Assembly (NCBI GenBank): GCA_937952895.1 | Contig: CALFYC010000080.1 | Coordinates: forward strand, 1 to 5,338 | Length of the DNA stretch: 5,338 bases | DNA from: an uncultured Neisseriaceae bacterium | Lineage (GTDB): Bacteria; Pseudomonadota; Gammaproteobacteria; Burkholderiales; UBA11063 | Direction: 5' to 3' | Translations under genes and position numbers: made by a program | Shown: positions 1 to 5,338 of the stretch, in pieces | Numbering within the stretch: the stretch's first letter is position 1 | Layout of the letters: each line of letters opens with the position of its first letter | Notes under the pieces: generated by a model | Told to the model about the DNA's origin: nothing | Seen by the model: only the letters and a program-made list of their open reading frames with translations | The model's database searches: none

Positions 1-109
1 CATTTGCTAAATGCAAAATTTGAGCTTTGTTTTTCTCAATATCTTGTTCAGTAGTACTAACACGCAAATAAGCTACAGTTTTAGAGGTAGAAATAAGCTT
101 TTTAGCCAT
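1..109 (-). CDS. Small serine recombinase (resolvase/invertase family), N-terminus only
   Basis: The frame opens with ATG at 109-107 and stays open to the window edge, giving 36 residues starting MAKKLISTSK. Residues 11-23 read TVAYLRVSTTEQD, the N-terminal hallmark of the resolvase/invertase catalytic domain: beta-strand, then Arg16, then the presumed nucleophile Ser18, then Gln22-Asp23. Family members cut and rejoin DNA through a 5'-phosphoserine link and act in inversion, cointegrate resolution or transposition. The rest of the catalytic domain and the DNA-binding domain lie outside the window, so the subtype cannot be told. The ATG is 5 nt beyond the stop of the truncated MFS gene and has no obvious Shine-Dalgarno sequence. 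A contig edge inside such a gene often means the gene is repeated in the genome. Family call is firm; exact role is unknown. Confidence 0.85.
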   Translation of the reverse strand, partial: MAKKLISTSKTVAYLRVSTTEQDIEKNKAQILHLAN

Positions 110-114
110 ATTAA

Positions 115-1020
115 CTAAAAACCAATAAAACAGAATAAAAATATAACAAGTATTATATTAATAATAATATAAATTCTATAATTCTTAAACCAATTGATCA
201 TTAGAGCACCTAAAAAAGTACTAATTAGATTACCACTAAAAAAACCAATAAGTAAAATTTTAATCGCTGTATGAGTATTAATTCCTAAATTCATGAAGTT
301 TGGAAAAATAAACATGATTGAAATTAGTAACTGAAATGGTAATATTATTGACCATAACTTTATAGTTTTAATTAAATTAGCTTTATTTAAGATAATCTCA
401 GATAATTTACCTTTAGTAATATGCTTCATATTATAAATTTTTTCAAATAGATGTGATTCATAAATTTTAGATCTGGCTACATAAATAATAATGCCAGCAA
501 TACCACCTAATATGAACATTGTTTTCCAAGATAAAACTGAAAAAAATGTTGCTGTTATCCCACCTAAAATTCCTGAAGAATATAAAATGGCAGCGCTTCG
601 ATTAGCTACTTTAACAGAAAAAATTTCACTAATTAACACACTTGAAATGGCAAATTCTGATGCAAGTCCCATGCCAGTTATAAAGCGAAGTATCGAAAAT
701 ATAAAAATAGATTTAGTAAAAATGCTTATAATTATTGCGCTGGAATAAAACAATATATTAAACCTTATGATATAAGTTCTACCAAGCTTGTCTCCCATTA
801 TTCCAAATAAAATAGCGCCAGTGAAAATCCCTAAATTATGCCAATTTGTTAGAGTTAAATATAATTGCTGAATCTTTAGAGGATCTATTATTTGAAACTG
901 CTGTGGGATTAGTTCGGTATAGCTTGCTGAAAAAATAGTTAAATCATAAAAATCAACAAAATATCCAGCACATAAGATGATTAAAGTTGTTATATAATTA
1001 AATTTATATGAAGACTTCAT
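115..1020 (-). CDS. MFS transporter, metabolite:H+ symporter-like, C-terminally truncated
   Basis: This is an inner-membrane permease of the major facilitator superfamily. From ATG 1020 it has 301 residues. TM1 (about 10-35) carries DFYD at 23-26, like the acidic/aromatic TM1 motif of metabolite:H+ symporters. The TM2-3 loop has GIMGDKLGRT (73-82), the MFS A-motif. TM4-6 follow to about 182, then an ES.LFEK stretch (about 188-194) like the RES..F loop of that family, then TM7-9. The protein ends IGF and TAG right after TM9. Full-length relatives have 12 segments and about 400 or more residues, so TM10-12 are missing. No remainder follows in any frame, because the recombinase ATG lies 5 nt on. 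An in-frame TTG at 1026 directly follows a stop codon; ATG 1020 is preferred. Neither has a strong ribosome site. Substrate is unknown and function is doubtful. Confidence 0.8.
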   Translation of the reverse strand: MKSSYKFNYITTLIILCAGYFVDFYDLTIFSASYTELIPQQFQIIDPLKIQQLYLTLTNWHNLGIFTGAILFGIMGDKLGRTYIIRFNILFYSSAIIISIFTKSIFIFSILRFITGMGLASEFAISSVLISEIFSVKVANRSAAILYSSGILGGITATFFSVLSWKTMFILGGIAGIIIYVARSKIYESHLFEKIYNMKHITKGKLSEIILNKANLIKTIKLWSIILPFQLLISIMFIFPNFMNLGINTHTAIKILLIGFFSGNLISTFLGALMINWFKNYRIYIIINIILVIFLFCFIGF

Positions 1021-1054
1021 TTGCAATTACCATAAGCATGTAAATAAGGTTGTG

Positions 1055-1060
1055 ATTATA
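1055..1060 (-). promoter_or_regulatory. Putative -10 box of the MFS gene
   Basis: The minus strand reads a perfect TATAAT about 35 nt upstream of ATG 1020, a normal distance for a short leader. No good -35 hexamer sits 16-18 nt further up; the stretch there is A/T only. In DNA this AT-rich a lone -10 match is weak evidence. Confidence 0.4.
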
Positions 1061-1120
1061 GCAAATATTAAAGGATTTATTTTAAATCTATATATGATAG
1101 ACTAAAGTTCTAGATTGTCT

Positions 1121-1346
1121 TATGACCATATTATAAATCTTCTAAGATAGGGTAGATTCGTCAGTTTAGACAGAGTTTGATGGATTATAATGCCAGTAAT
1201 TTTGGCTAGGATAAACATTGTTTTACAAAATAAAGGAGATATAAAAATTGTTGATAATGAAACTAAGATTTCTTAAGAATATAAATTGTTTTGACTTCGA
1301 TTTGCTATTTTAACTAAAATATTTCGCTAAATATTTGATATATTCG
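1121..1346 (-). pseudogene. Decayed fragment of a paralogous MFS transporter gene
   Basis: This gap is not random. Bases 1187-1316 align without gaps to 488-617 inside the neighbouring MFS gene, with 91 of 130 identical by hand count. Similarity continues with small indels to about 1127 on one side and about 1346 on the other. On the minus strand the relic has NRS..LYS followed by TAA (1273-1275) where the intact copy has a Ser codon (TCA) in NRSAAILYSSG. It then reads on in frame to KTMFILAKITGIII, against KTMFILGGIAGIII. The match covers about residues 125-200 of the transporter (TM4-6 and the loop after). A one-base indel near 1320, another in about 1155-1165, and the stop codon show it cannot be translated whole. 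It lies in the same orientation as the truncated MFS gene, so an old tandem paralogue is the simplest origin. Its edges are approximate. Confidence 0.82.
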
Positions 1347-1347
1347 C

Positions 1348-1353
1348 TATAAT
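1348..1353 (+). promoter_or_regulatory. Putative -10 box of the GH20 gene
   Basis: TATAAT followed by AAGTG lies 45 nt before the chosen GH20 start. There is no convincing -35 hexamer at 16-18 nt. It sits just past the edge of the MFS relic, so the GH20 promoter may have formed in or beside decayed coding DNA. Confidence 0.4.
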
Positions 1354-1388
1354 AAGTGTTTTTTAAAAGCTGGTTTATTATGATTTTT

Positions 1389-1393
1389 AGGAG
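1389..1393 (+). promoter_or_regulatory. Shine-Dalgarno site that decides the GH20 start
   Basis: AGGAG lies 2 nt before the first ATG (1396) and 5 nt before the second (1399). The second spacing is in the working range, so 1399 is preferred over the longer call. Confidence 0.75.
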
Positions 1394-1398
1394 TAATG

Positions 1399-3783
1399 AT
1401 GAAAATTTCTACGTTTTATAGCTTACTAATAGGTATATTAGTAATTTTACTTTCTGCTTGTAATTCAGGAAGCAGTAATTCAACTAGTTCGGCTTCAAGT
1501 TCATTTATAATTAATAAAGTTAGTATTCTTAAAACTGAAAGTGATACCCAAGCTAGTGAATTTTCTATAAAAATAGAATTATCTAATACGGGAACTAATG
1601 CAATCAATTACTGGAAATTTGGCTTTTATATGCCACGTTCTTATAATCAGTTAGTGTCAGACACGCAAAATATCAATCCTAATTTAGTGATGAATATTTG
1701 TGAAAGTGGAACGAATACTTGTGCTAATTTAAGTTACCAAATTGAAAGTAATATTACTGAATCAGATTTAAGTGCTGGTTATTTAACAGTTTTAGCCCCA
1801 ACTACAAATTTTCCATTAATTTCAGGTAAGAATTATATAATTAACTTATTGCAAAATAATCAATGGAAGCCATCTAACTACTCTGCAGCACCACAAAGTT
1901 TCTTTATCATTAGTGGTAGCACGGTATTAAATGCAACTCCTGAGAGCTCTAACTATGATTTTGTAGATTATGATTCAAGCGTTGTTGAAACTTCAATTAA
2001 CACAAAAATTACGCAAGATTGGGATAATTCAAATAATGAATCTATAAGTTTAAATATTATTCCAACGCCTGTTAGTTATGAGCCTGGAAGTGGGATGTTT
2101 AGTTTGAATTCTGAAGTTGCAATCCATAATTTGATGCCAGGAAACGATAATACCGTAGCTAGGTTTATGCAAGATGATTTGGCCAAAGACATTAATGTAA
2201 TAGCATCTATTGATAATACTTCAAGTTCTACAGGAATTATCATTAATGAAATTAGCAATCAATCAGTAATTGAAAGTAATCCAGAAGGCTATCAAATTAT
2301 TGTGACTGATAGTGCTATAACAATTAATGCATTAAATAATACAGGAGTATTTTATGCATTGCAAACATTACGTCAGTTATGGAATCAAAGTAGTACGATT
2401 AATGCAGGAATTATTATAGATTATCCACGTTTTAAATATCGTGGGCTATTACTAGACACTGCTCGTCATTTTTTTACAGTTAGTGAAGTTGAATCAGTTA
2501 TTGATTTAGCAACAACTCATAAATTAAATACTTTACATGTTCATTTTGCTGATGATGAAGGATTCAGACTTGGGTTAATTAATTATCCTACAATTTTAAA
2601 TCTTGCTGACTCACGTGGCTATGGAATTTATAGTATGATTGGACTTTATCTACTCCAAGCAAATTTAGATGTTACAAATATTAATGATTTAATTTATCCA
2701 TCTGTGAATACAAGTTATACTGGAACATATAGTCCTACTGACATTGCTAAATTAATTGATTATGCCAATAAACGTTCAATGACTATTATTCCAGAAGTTG
2801 ATTTGCCAGGACATGCTCGAGCATTGATTAAAGCTTTACCAAGTGCATTTGTTGATCCAAATGATACATCTAGATATATTTCCGTGCAAGGTTATTCAGA
2901 TGATGTAATTCCGGTTTGTACTTATAATACAAGTATTTCAGTTGGTGAATCATTTACTACAAATATGAATTATATTGTTAATAATATTGCACAGCTATTT
3001 AATCAACAAACAACACTATATAAAGTTACTAATGAAGTAAGTGTTGGTGGTGATGAAGTAAGTAGTGGAGCTTGGACTTCAGATACAAGTTGTCAAGGCG
3101 ATTGGGAAAATTTAGATGCTCTGGCTAAATCACAAAAATTTTTTGCTATGTTATCTTCAAATAATGAATCTTTAAAATTATCAGGCTGGCAGCAATATGT
3201 GCAAACAGATACTGAAAGTTTAGGTTCAGATGTTGTTCCTGCGAGTAATAGCGGACATGTTTGGATTTGGAATGTTACAGGAGCTGTTGGATATAATCAG
3301 GCTAAAACCTTAGCTGAAAGTAGTTATCCAGTAGTTCTTGATTTTGCTGATCAAAATTATTTTGATTTAACTTATACTCCAGCAATTACGGAGCCTGGTT
3401 TTTCATGGGCAACACAATTTTCGGATACTTATGCTTCTTTGTCTAGTGCGATTAGTGCAACTACTGTTATCGAATCTATTTCATCTGAATATCAACAAAA
3501 TATTCTAGGGGTAGAGGGGGCGCTATGGGGTGAAAATATGGCAAGTTACGATCATTTAATCTATATGGCATCACCTAAAATGGCTGGACTTTCAGAAGCT
3601 TCGTGGTCTAGTGTTGCGGTTACTAATAATAGTAATAAGCCGGATTGGCATTCTTTAGCTGAGCGTCTAGGTTGTGGAACTACTGGATTTTTAGCATATT
3701 TAAATAAATTATATCAAATACATTATCGTGGCTATCCAAATGGGATTAATTTAGAAGTGCCAAGTGGAACGGTGTGTAATTAA
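1399..3783 (+). CDS. GH20 beta-N-acetylhexosaminidase (chitobiase-like) lipoprotein
   Basis: A retaining exo-glycosidase expected to remove terminal GlcNAc or GalNAc from chitobiose or similar glycans by substrate-assisted catalysis. From ATG 1399 it has 794 residues, close to known chitobiases. Residues 1-20 are a lipoprotein signal ending in lipobox LSAC, with lipidated Cys21. The +2 residue is Asn, not Asp, which favours outer-membrane sorting. A Ser/Asn-rich linker follows. Residues about 37-175 resemble the chitobiase N-terminal carbohydrate-binding domain (SNTGTNAINYWKFGFYM). About 217-340 is the GH20 N-terminal alpha/beta domain. About 342-760 is the catalytic barrel: YRGLLLDTARHFF (347-359), HFADDEGFRL, EVDLPGHA (466-473), and GGDE with catalytic Asp552-Glu553. 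Later come WIW (622-624), GVEGALWGE (704-712) and SEASW (732-736). No key residue appears lost. The tail is short. Linkage and real substrate are not readable from sequence. Confidence 0.95.
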   Translation: MKISTFYSLLIGILVILLSACNSGSSNSTSSASSSFIINKVSILKTESDTQASEFSIKIELSNTGTNAINYWKFGFYMPRSYNQLVSDTQNINPNLVMNICESGTNTCANLSYQIESNITESDLSAGYLTVLAPTTNFPLISGKNYIINLLQNNQWKPSNYSAAPQSFFIISGSTVLNATPESSNYDFVDYDSSVVETSINTKITQDWDNSNNESISLNIIPTPVSYEPGSGMFSLNSEVAIHNLMPGNDNTVARFMQDDLAKDINVIASIDNTSSSTGIIINEISNQSVIESNPEGYQIIVTDSAITINALNNTGVFYALQTLRQLWNQSSTINAGIIIDYPRFKYRGLLLDTARHFFTVSEVESVIDLATTHKLNTLHVHFADDEGFRLGLINYPTILNLADSRGYGIYSMIGLYLLQANLDVTNINDLIYPSVNTSYTGTYSPTDIAKLIDYANKRSMTIIPEVDLPGHARALIKALPSAFVDPNDTSRYISVQGYSDDVIPVCTYNTSISVGESFTTNMNYIVNNIAQLFNQQTTLYKVTNEVSVGGDEVSSGAWTSDTSCQGDWENLDALAKSQKFFAMLSSNNESLKLSGWQQYVQTDTESLGSDVVPASNSGHVWIWNVTGAVGYNQAKTLAESSYPVVLDFADQNYFDLTYTPAITEPGFSWATQFSDTYASLSSAISATTVIESISSEYQQNILGVEGALWGENMASYDHLIYMASPKMAGLSEASWSSVAVTNNSNKPDWHSLAERLGCGTTGFLAYLNKLYQIHYRGYPNGINLEVPSGTVCN

Positions 3784-3797
3784 TTATTTTAAATAAA

Positions 3798-4121
3798 TTA
3801 TATTTTAGCCAAGTTATCAAGGTCATTTTTTAAGATAACTTGGCTAATTTCATTAAAATCTTCACTTAATTTAACTGTTAATAATTGTGCATAAGCAACC
3901 TTAATGAAAAGCTTACTTTTTTAAGCCACTTTCAATATAATAATTTAATTTAGGATTGTTAAATTTTAAATAGGAAAGATTTTTACCCAGTTGTATGGTA
4001 AGGGTTAAATATGGTTGTACATTGATTAGGTGTTGCAGCATTAGCTTTTTATAATCGTGCTAAAATAAGAACTTTCTGCTACAATTAATAATATACTTAT
4101 TACAATGAAGAGATTGCGCAT
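3798..4121 (-). pseudogene. Probable frameshifted small gene, unknown function
   Basis: Three consecutive minus-strand pieces abut. Piece 1 (4121-4041, 26 aa) starts MRNLFIVISILLIVAESSYF, a hydrophobic N-terminus like a signal peptide or membrane anchor, and stops with TAA. Piece 2 starts in the overlapping TAATG at 4041 and runs to TAA 3913-3915 (42 aa, with QPYLTLTIQLGKNLSYLKF). Piece 3 is open from 3920 to TAA 3798-3800 (40 aa, with KVAYAQLLTVKLSEDF). Adding one A to the A-run near 4047-4051, and removing one A from the six-A run at 3917-3922, joins them into a single protein of about 107 residues. I do not recognise the family. Upstream is TACAAT (4156-4161, minus) without a good -35, and only a weak ribosome site. 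Three chance frames in AT-rich DNA remain possible, and no other gene is visible in 3784-4217. Confidence 0.45.
3805..3847 (+). terminator. Hairpin after the GH20 gene, probable transcription terminator
   Basis: Two perfect 14-bp arms, TTAGCCAAGTTATC (3805-3818) and GATAACTTGGCTAA (3834-3847), flank a 15-nt loop containing six Ts. It begins 22 nt after the GH20 stop. The following T-run (TTTCATT) is weak, so termination strength is uncertain. The hairpin also lies inside the last reading-frame piece of the broken minus-strand gene that ends at 3798, which is odd for a pure terminator. Confidence 0.6.
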
Positions 4122-4217
4122 CTATATTCTTAAAGCATGTAATTAGTTAAATAATATTGTAACAAGTGTTATGTATGAATTTAGAAATTGCTTTTATTTT
4201 ATTCAAAGAATCTTCGA

Positions 4218-4294
4218 TGGGGTGAATGATGGGGCTCGAACCCACGACAACCGGAATCACAATCCGGGACTCTACCAACTGAGCTACATCCACC
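4218..4294 (-). tRNA. tRNA-His (GTG)
   Basis: A 77-nt cloverleaf. Anticodon GTG is at 4258-4260. The acceptor GTGGATG pairs with CATTCAC (one G-T wobble). The histidine-specific extra 5' G (position 4294) faces discriminator C73 at 4221, and CCA is encoded at 4218-4220. The anticodon stem CCGGA/TCCGG is perfect. It is the last tRNA of the operon; no clear intrinsic terminator follows. Confidence 0.97.
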
Positions 4295-4307
4295 ATAAGG
4301 CACAAAA

Positions 4308-4384
4308 TGGCGCGCTCGACAGGAATCGAACCTGTAACCCCCGGCTTAGAAGGCCGGTGCTCTATCCGGTTGAGCTACGAGCGC
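4308..4384 (-). tRNA. tRNA-Arg (TCT)
   Basis: A 77-nt cloverleaf that reads AGA codons and possibly AGG. Anticodon TCT is at 4348-4350 in stem CCGGC/GCCGG. Acceptor GCGCTCG/CGAGCGC and T-stem ACAGG/CCTGT are perfect. The discriminator is G and CCA is encoded at 4308-4310. It is the middle gene, 13 nt before tRNA-His in transcription order, so processing from one transcript is expected. Confidence 0.97.
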
Positions 4385-4419
4385 AAATCTAGTGCTAAAT
4401 TAGGCCCGCGCTTAGAAAA

Positions 4420-4497
4420 TGGTCGGGGCGGTGGGATTCGAACTCACGACCCCTTGATCCCAAATCAAGTGCGCTAACCAGACTGCGCTACGCCCCG
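4420..4497 (-). tRNA. tRNA-Pro (TGG)
   Basis: A 78-nt cloverleaf. Anticodon TGG is at 4460-4462 in stem CTTGA/TCAAG. Acceptor CGGGGCG/CGCCCCG is perfect, the D-stem is GCGC/GCGC, discriminator is A and CCA is encoded at 4420-4422. The T-stem is GTGAG/CCCAC, leaving an A52-C62 mismatch (positions 4444 and 4434). It is the first tRNA of the operon, 35 nt before tRNA-Arg. Confidence 0.95.
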
Positions 4498-4506
4498 ACA
4501 CGCTGA

Positions 4507-4522
4507 GAACCTATTAAGGTTC
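4507..4522 (-). other. Small hairpin in the tRNA operon leader
   Basis: A perfect 6-bp inverted repeat, GAACCT-ATTA-AGGTTC, lies between the predicted transcription start (about 4530) and the mature 5' end of tRNA-Pro at 4497. It may help leader processing; that role is inference. Confidence 0.45.
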
Positions 4523-4536
4523 AATCAGAGAGATAT

Positions 4537-4566
4537 ATTGTATGCGATTTGTTATTGAATTGTCAA
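4537..4566 (-). promoter_or_regulatory. Sigma-70 promoter of the tRNA-Pro-Arg-His operon
   Basis: On the minus strand, a consensus -35 TTGACA (4566-4561) and -10 TACAAT (4542-4537, one mismatch) are separated by 18 nt. Transcription should start near 4530, about 33 nt before tRNA-Pro. This is the best promoter match in the window, as expected for stable-RNA genes. No other gene lies between it and the tRNAs. Confidence 0.85.
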
Positions 4567-4628
4567 GGGGTGGTTAAAGTATTTTTAAATATAATGTAAA
4601 AGATTATTTTATATGCTAAGGTTTATTA

Positions 4629-4663
4629 AATTAAAACCACTAGTAAAATAAGTGGTTTTAATT
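4629..4663 (-). terminator. Rho-independent terminator of the right-hand gene
   Basis: Perfect 13-bp arms, AATTAAAACCACT (4629-4641) and AGTGGTTTTAATT (4651-4663), flank a 9-nt loop. Read on the minus strand, the 3' arm ends in TTTTAATTT, and the hairpin starts 19 nt after the TGA at 4683. It separates that gene from the tRNA promoter. Confidence 0.75.
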
Positions 4664-4682
4664 ATAAATTATGCCAGGACGT

Positions 4683-5311
4683 TCATTTTATGATTTTTTG
4701 TGCAATTAGCCATTTGTCATGTAGCCACATTTGAGTTTCGCGCTTCATTTGAGGAAAATTCCAGCTGATATTTCGTTCAAATGTAATAACATACCCATGT
4801 TTATCAACAATAACCCAAGCCCAAAGACCAGTTTTAGGTAGATGCATTTTAACTTTTAAACCAGTAATACTGAATCTAATACCATTTTTAGTAATGGTTT
4901 CTGTATGTTCATCTATCCATCGAATTTCAACATTATCAATTAATAAAGCAGGTTTAAATGTCATACGCTCACCAATGGCTATTTTTAATAATTTAGGTAT
5001 CTCCGTATCTTTATTAATTAAATCAAAAGCAAAATGTTTTAAAAATAAGCAAGCCCTATCTAAAGCTGTTTGGTGGTCTGTTAGATGCTTATTTTCTTGG
5101 GTTTTCATATTTGTATAGCCAAGTAAAGTCAAATCATCTTTTCTATAAATAAAGCTTAGATGTTCTCCATCTAGATCAAGATCAACATCTTTCTTTATTA
5201 ATCTAACCAATACCGCGGTAATTGAGGGTTGGCTTGTTCCTTGATAGTATTCAACTTCATAGATATAAGCAGGTTTATATTCATTAAGATCAATTGAATT
5301 GTCAATTAAAT
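4683..5311 (-). CDS. Unknown-function protein, 5' end missing
   Basis: The frame is open without a stop from the end of genuine sequence (5311) to TGA 4683-4685, so about 209 C-terminal residues are visible and the start is lost. A TTG at 5210 could open a 175-residue version, but the frame upstream of it is clearly protein-like (NEYKPAYIYEVEYYQGTSQP), so that start is unlikely. No membrane segment is evident; the protein is soluble, with a strand-rich middle. Notable stretches are FIYRKDDLTLLGYTNM, a helix-like HQTALDRACLFLKHFAF, GLWAWVIVDKHGYVITFER and a basic/aromatic C-terminus WLHDKWLIAQK. The WAWVIVDKHGYVITF strand pair resembles PepSY-like folds only loosely. I do not recognise the family and give no function. 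It appears monocistronic at its 3' end, with its own terminator. Confidence 0.8.
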
Positions 5312-5338
5312 AGATCGGAAGAGCGTCGTGTAGGGAAA
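5312..5338. other. Illumina sequencing adapter left on the contig end
   Basis: The last 27 bases begin AGATCGGAAGAGCGTCGTG and continue TAGGGAAA. This matches the standard Illumina TruSeq adapter as read through from the end of an insert. It is GC-richer than its surroundings and is not biological. It also interrupts the 5' part of the unknown-function gene, so nothing should be translated across it. Confidence 0.97.

Noticed and set aside
491..748. Plus-strand frame of 85 residues opposite the MFS gene
   Set aside because: It is a shadow of the coding MFS strand, with no ribosome site and no recognisable domain.
1087..1101. TCTAT-ATATG-ATAGA inverted repeat upstream of the MFS gene, considered as an operator
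   Set aside because: Five-bp arms of mostly A/T are expected by chance in this background, and no regulator gene is nearby.
1416..2258. Two minus-strand frames of about 60 residues (1416-1607 and 2076-2258) inside the GH20 gene
   Set aside because: They lie opposite well-conserved GH20 coding sequence and have no start signals.
4203..4217. Six-bp hairpin directly after the CCA of tRNA-His (minus strand)
   Set aside because: It includes a G-T wobble and is followed by A-rich rather than T-rich sequence, so it is not a convincing intrinsic terminator.
4171..4392. Plus-strand frame of 73 residues with GARTHDNRNHNPGLYQ and RNRTCNPRLRRPVLYPVELR stretches
   Set aside because: It is the antisense of tRNA-His and tRNA-Arg. 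Such sequences are a familiar annotation artefact wherever tRNA complements happen to stay open.
4894..5118. Plus-strand frame of 74 residues opposite the right-hand gene
   Set aside because: It overlaps a longer, continuous minus-strand frame with a terminator placed for that strand, so it is a shadow.
1..5311. CRISPR array, toxin-antitoxin, defence or other novel multi-gene system
   Set aside because: There are no spaced direct repeats, no paired small genes with those signatures, and the only mobility gene is a fragment at the left edge.

Overview
This window is AT-rich, roughly 30% GC by eye. It looks like one contig of a draft genome from a low-GC gammaproteobacterium, possibly a Francisella- or Legionella-like lineage. 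That placement is an inference from base composition, tRNA sequences with encoded CCA ends, a Gram-negative lipoprotein signal, and the style of the MFS, GH20 and recombinase proteins. The last 27 bases (5312-5338) are Illumina sequencing adapter, so the biological sequence ends at 5311.

Layout. Bases 1-109 (minus) hold the N-terminus of a small serine recombinase that runs off the left edge. Immediately upstream of it on the same strand is an MFS transporter gene (115-1020, minus) that stops after about nine membrane segments. Between that gene and the next lies a decayed, still alignable copy of the middle of the same MFS family (about 1121-1346, minus). The best-preserved gene is a plus-strand GH20 beta-N-acetylhexosaminidase made as a lipoprotein (1399-3783), with a clear Shine-Dalgarno sequence and a strong hairpin after its stop. 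From 3798 to 4121 (minus) are three short reading-frame pieces that join into one protein of about 107 residues if two A-runs are corrected by one base each, so this is probably a broken small gene. Next is a minus-strand tRNA operon, Pro(TGG)-Arg(TCT)-His(GTG), with a good sigma-70 promoter. Last is a minus-strand gene of unknown function, open to the right edge and closed by a hairpin terminator.

How the genes relate. The GH20 enzyme would release terminal GlcNAc or GalNAc, for example from chitobiose, at the cell envelope. The MFS gene is divergent, its substrate is unknown, and its C-terminal loss makes function doubtful, so I do not claim a sugar-uptake pathway. The strongest theme is gene decay: one MFS relic, one truncated MFS gene beside a recombinase, and one frameshifted small gene in 5.3 kb. 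I found no CRISPR array, toxin-antitoxin pair, defence system or biosynthetic cluster, and no convincing new biological system.
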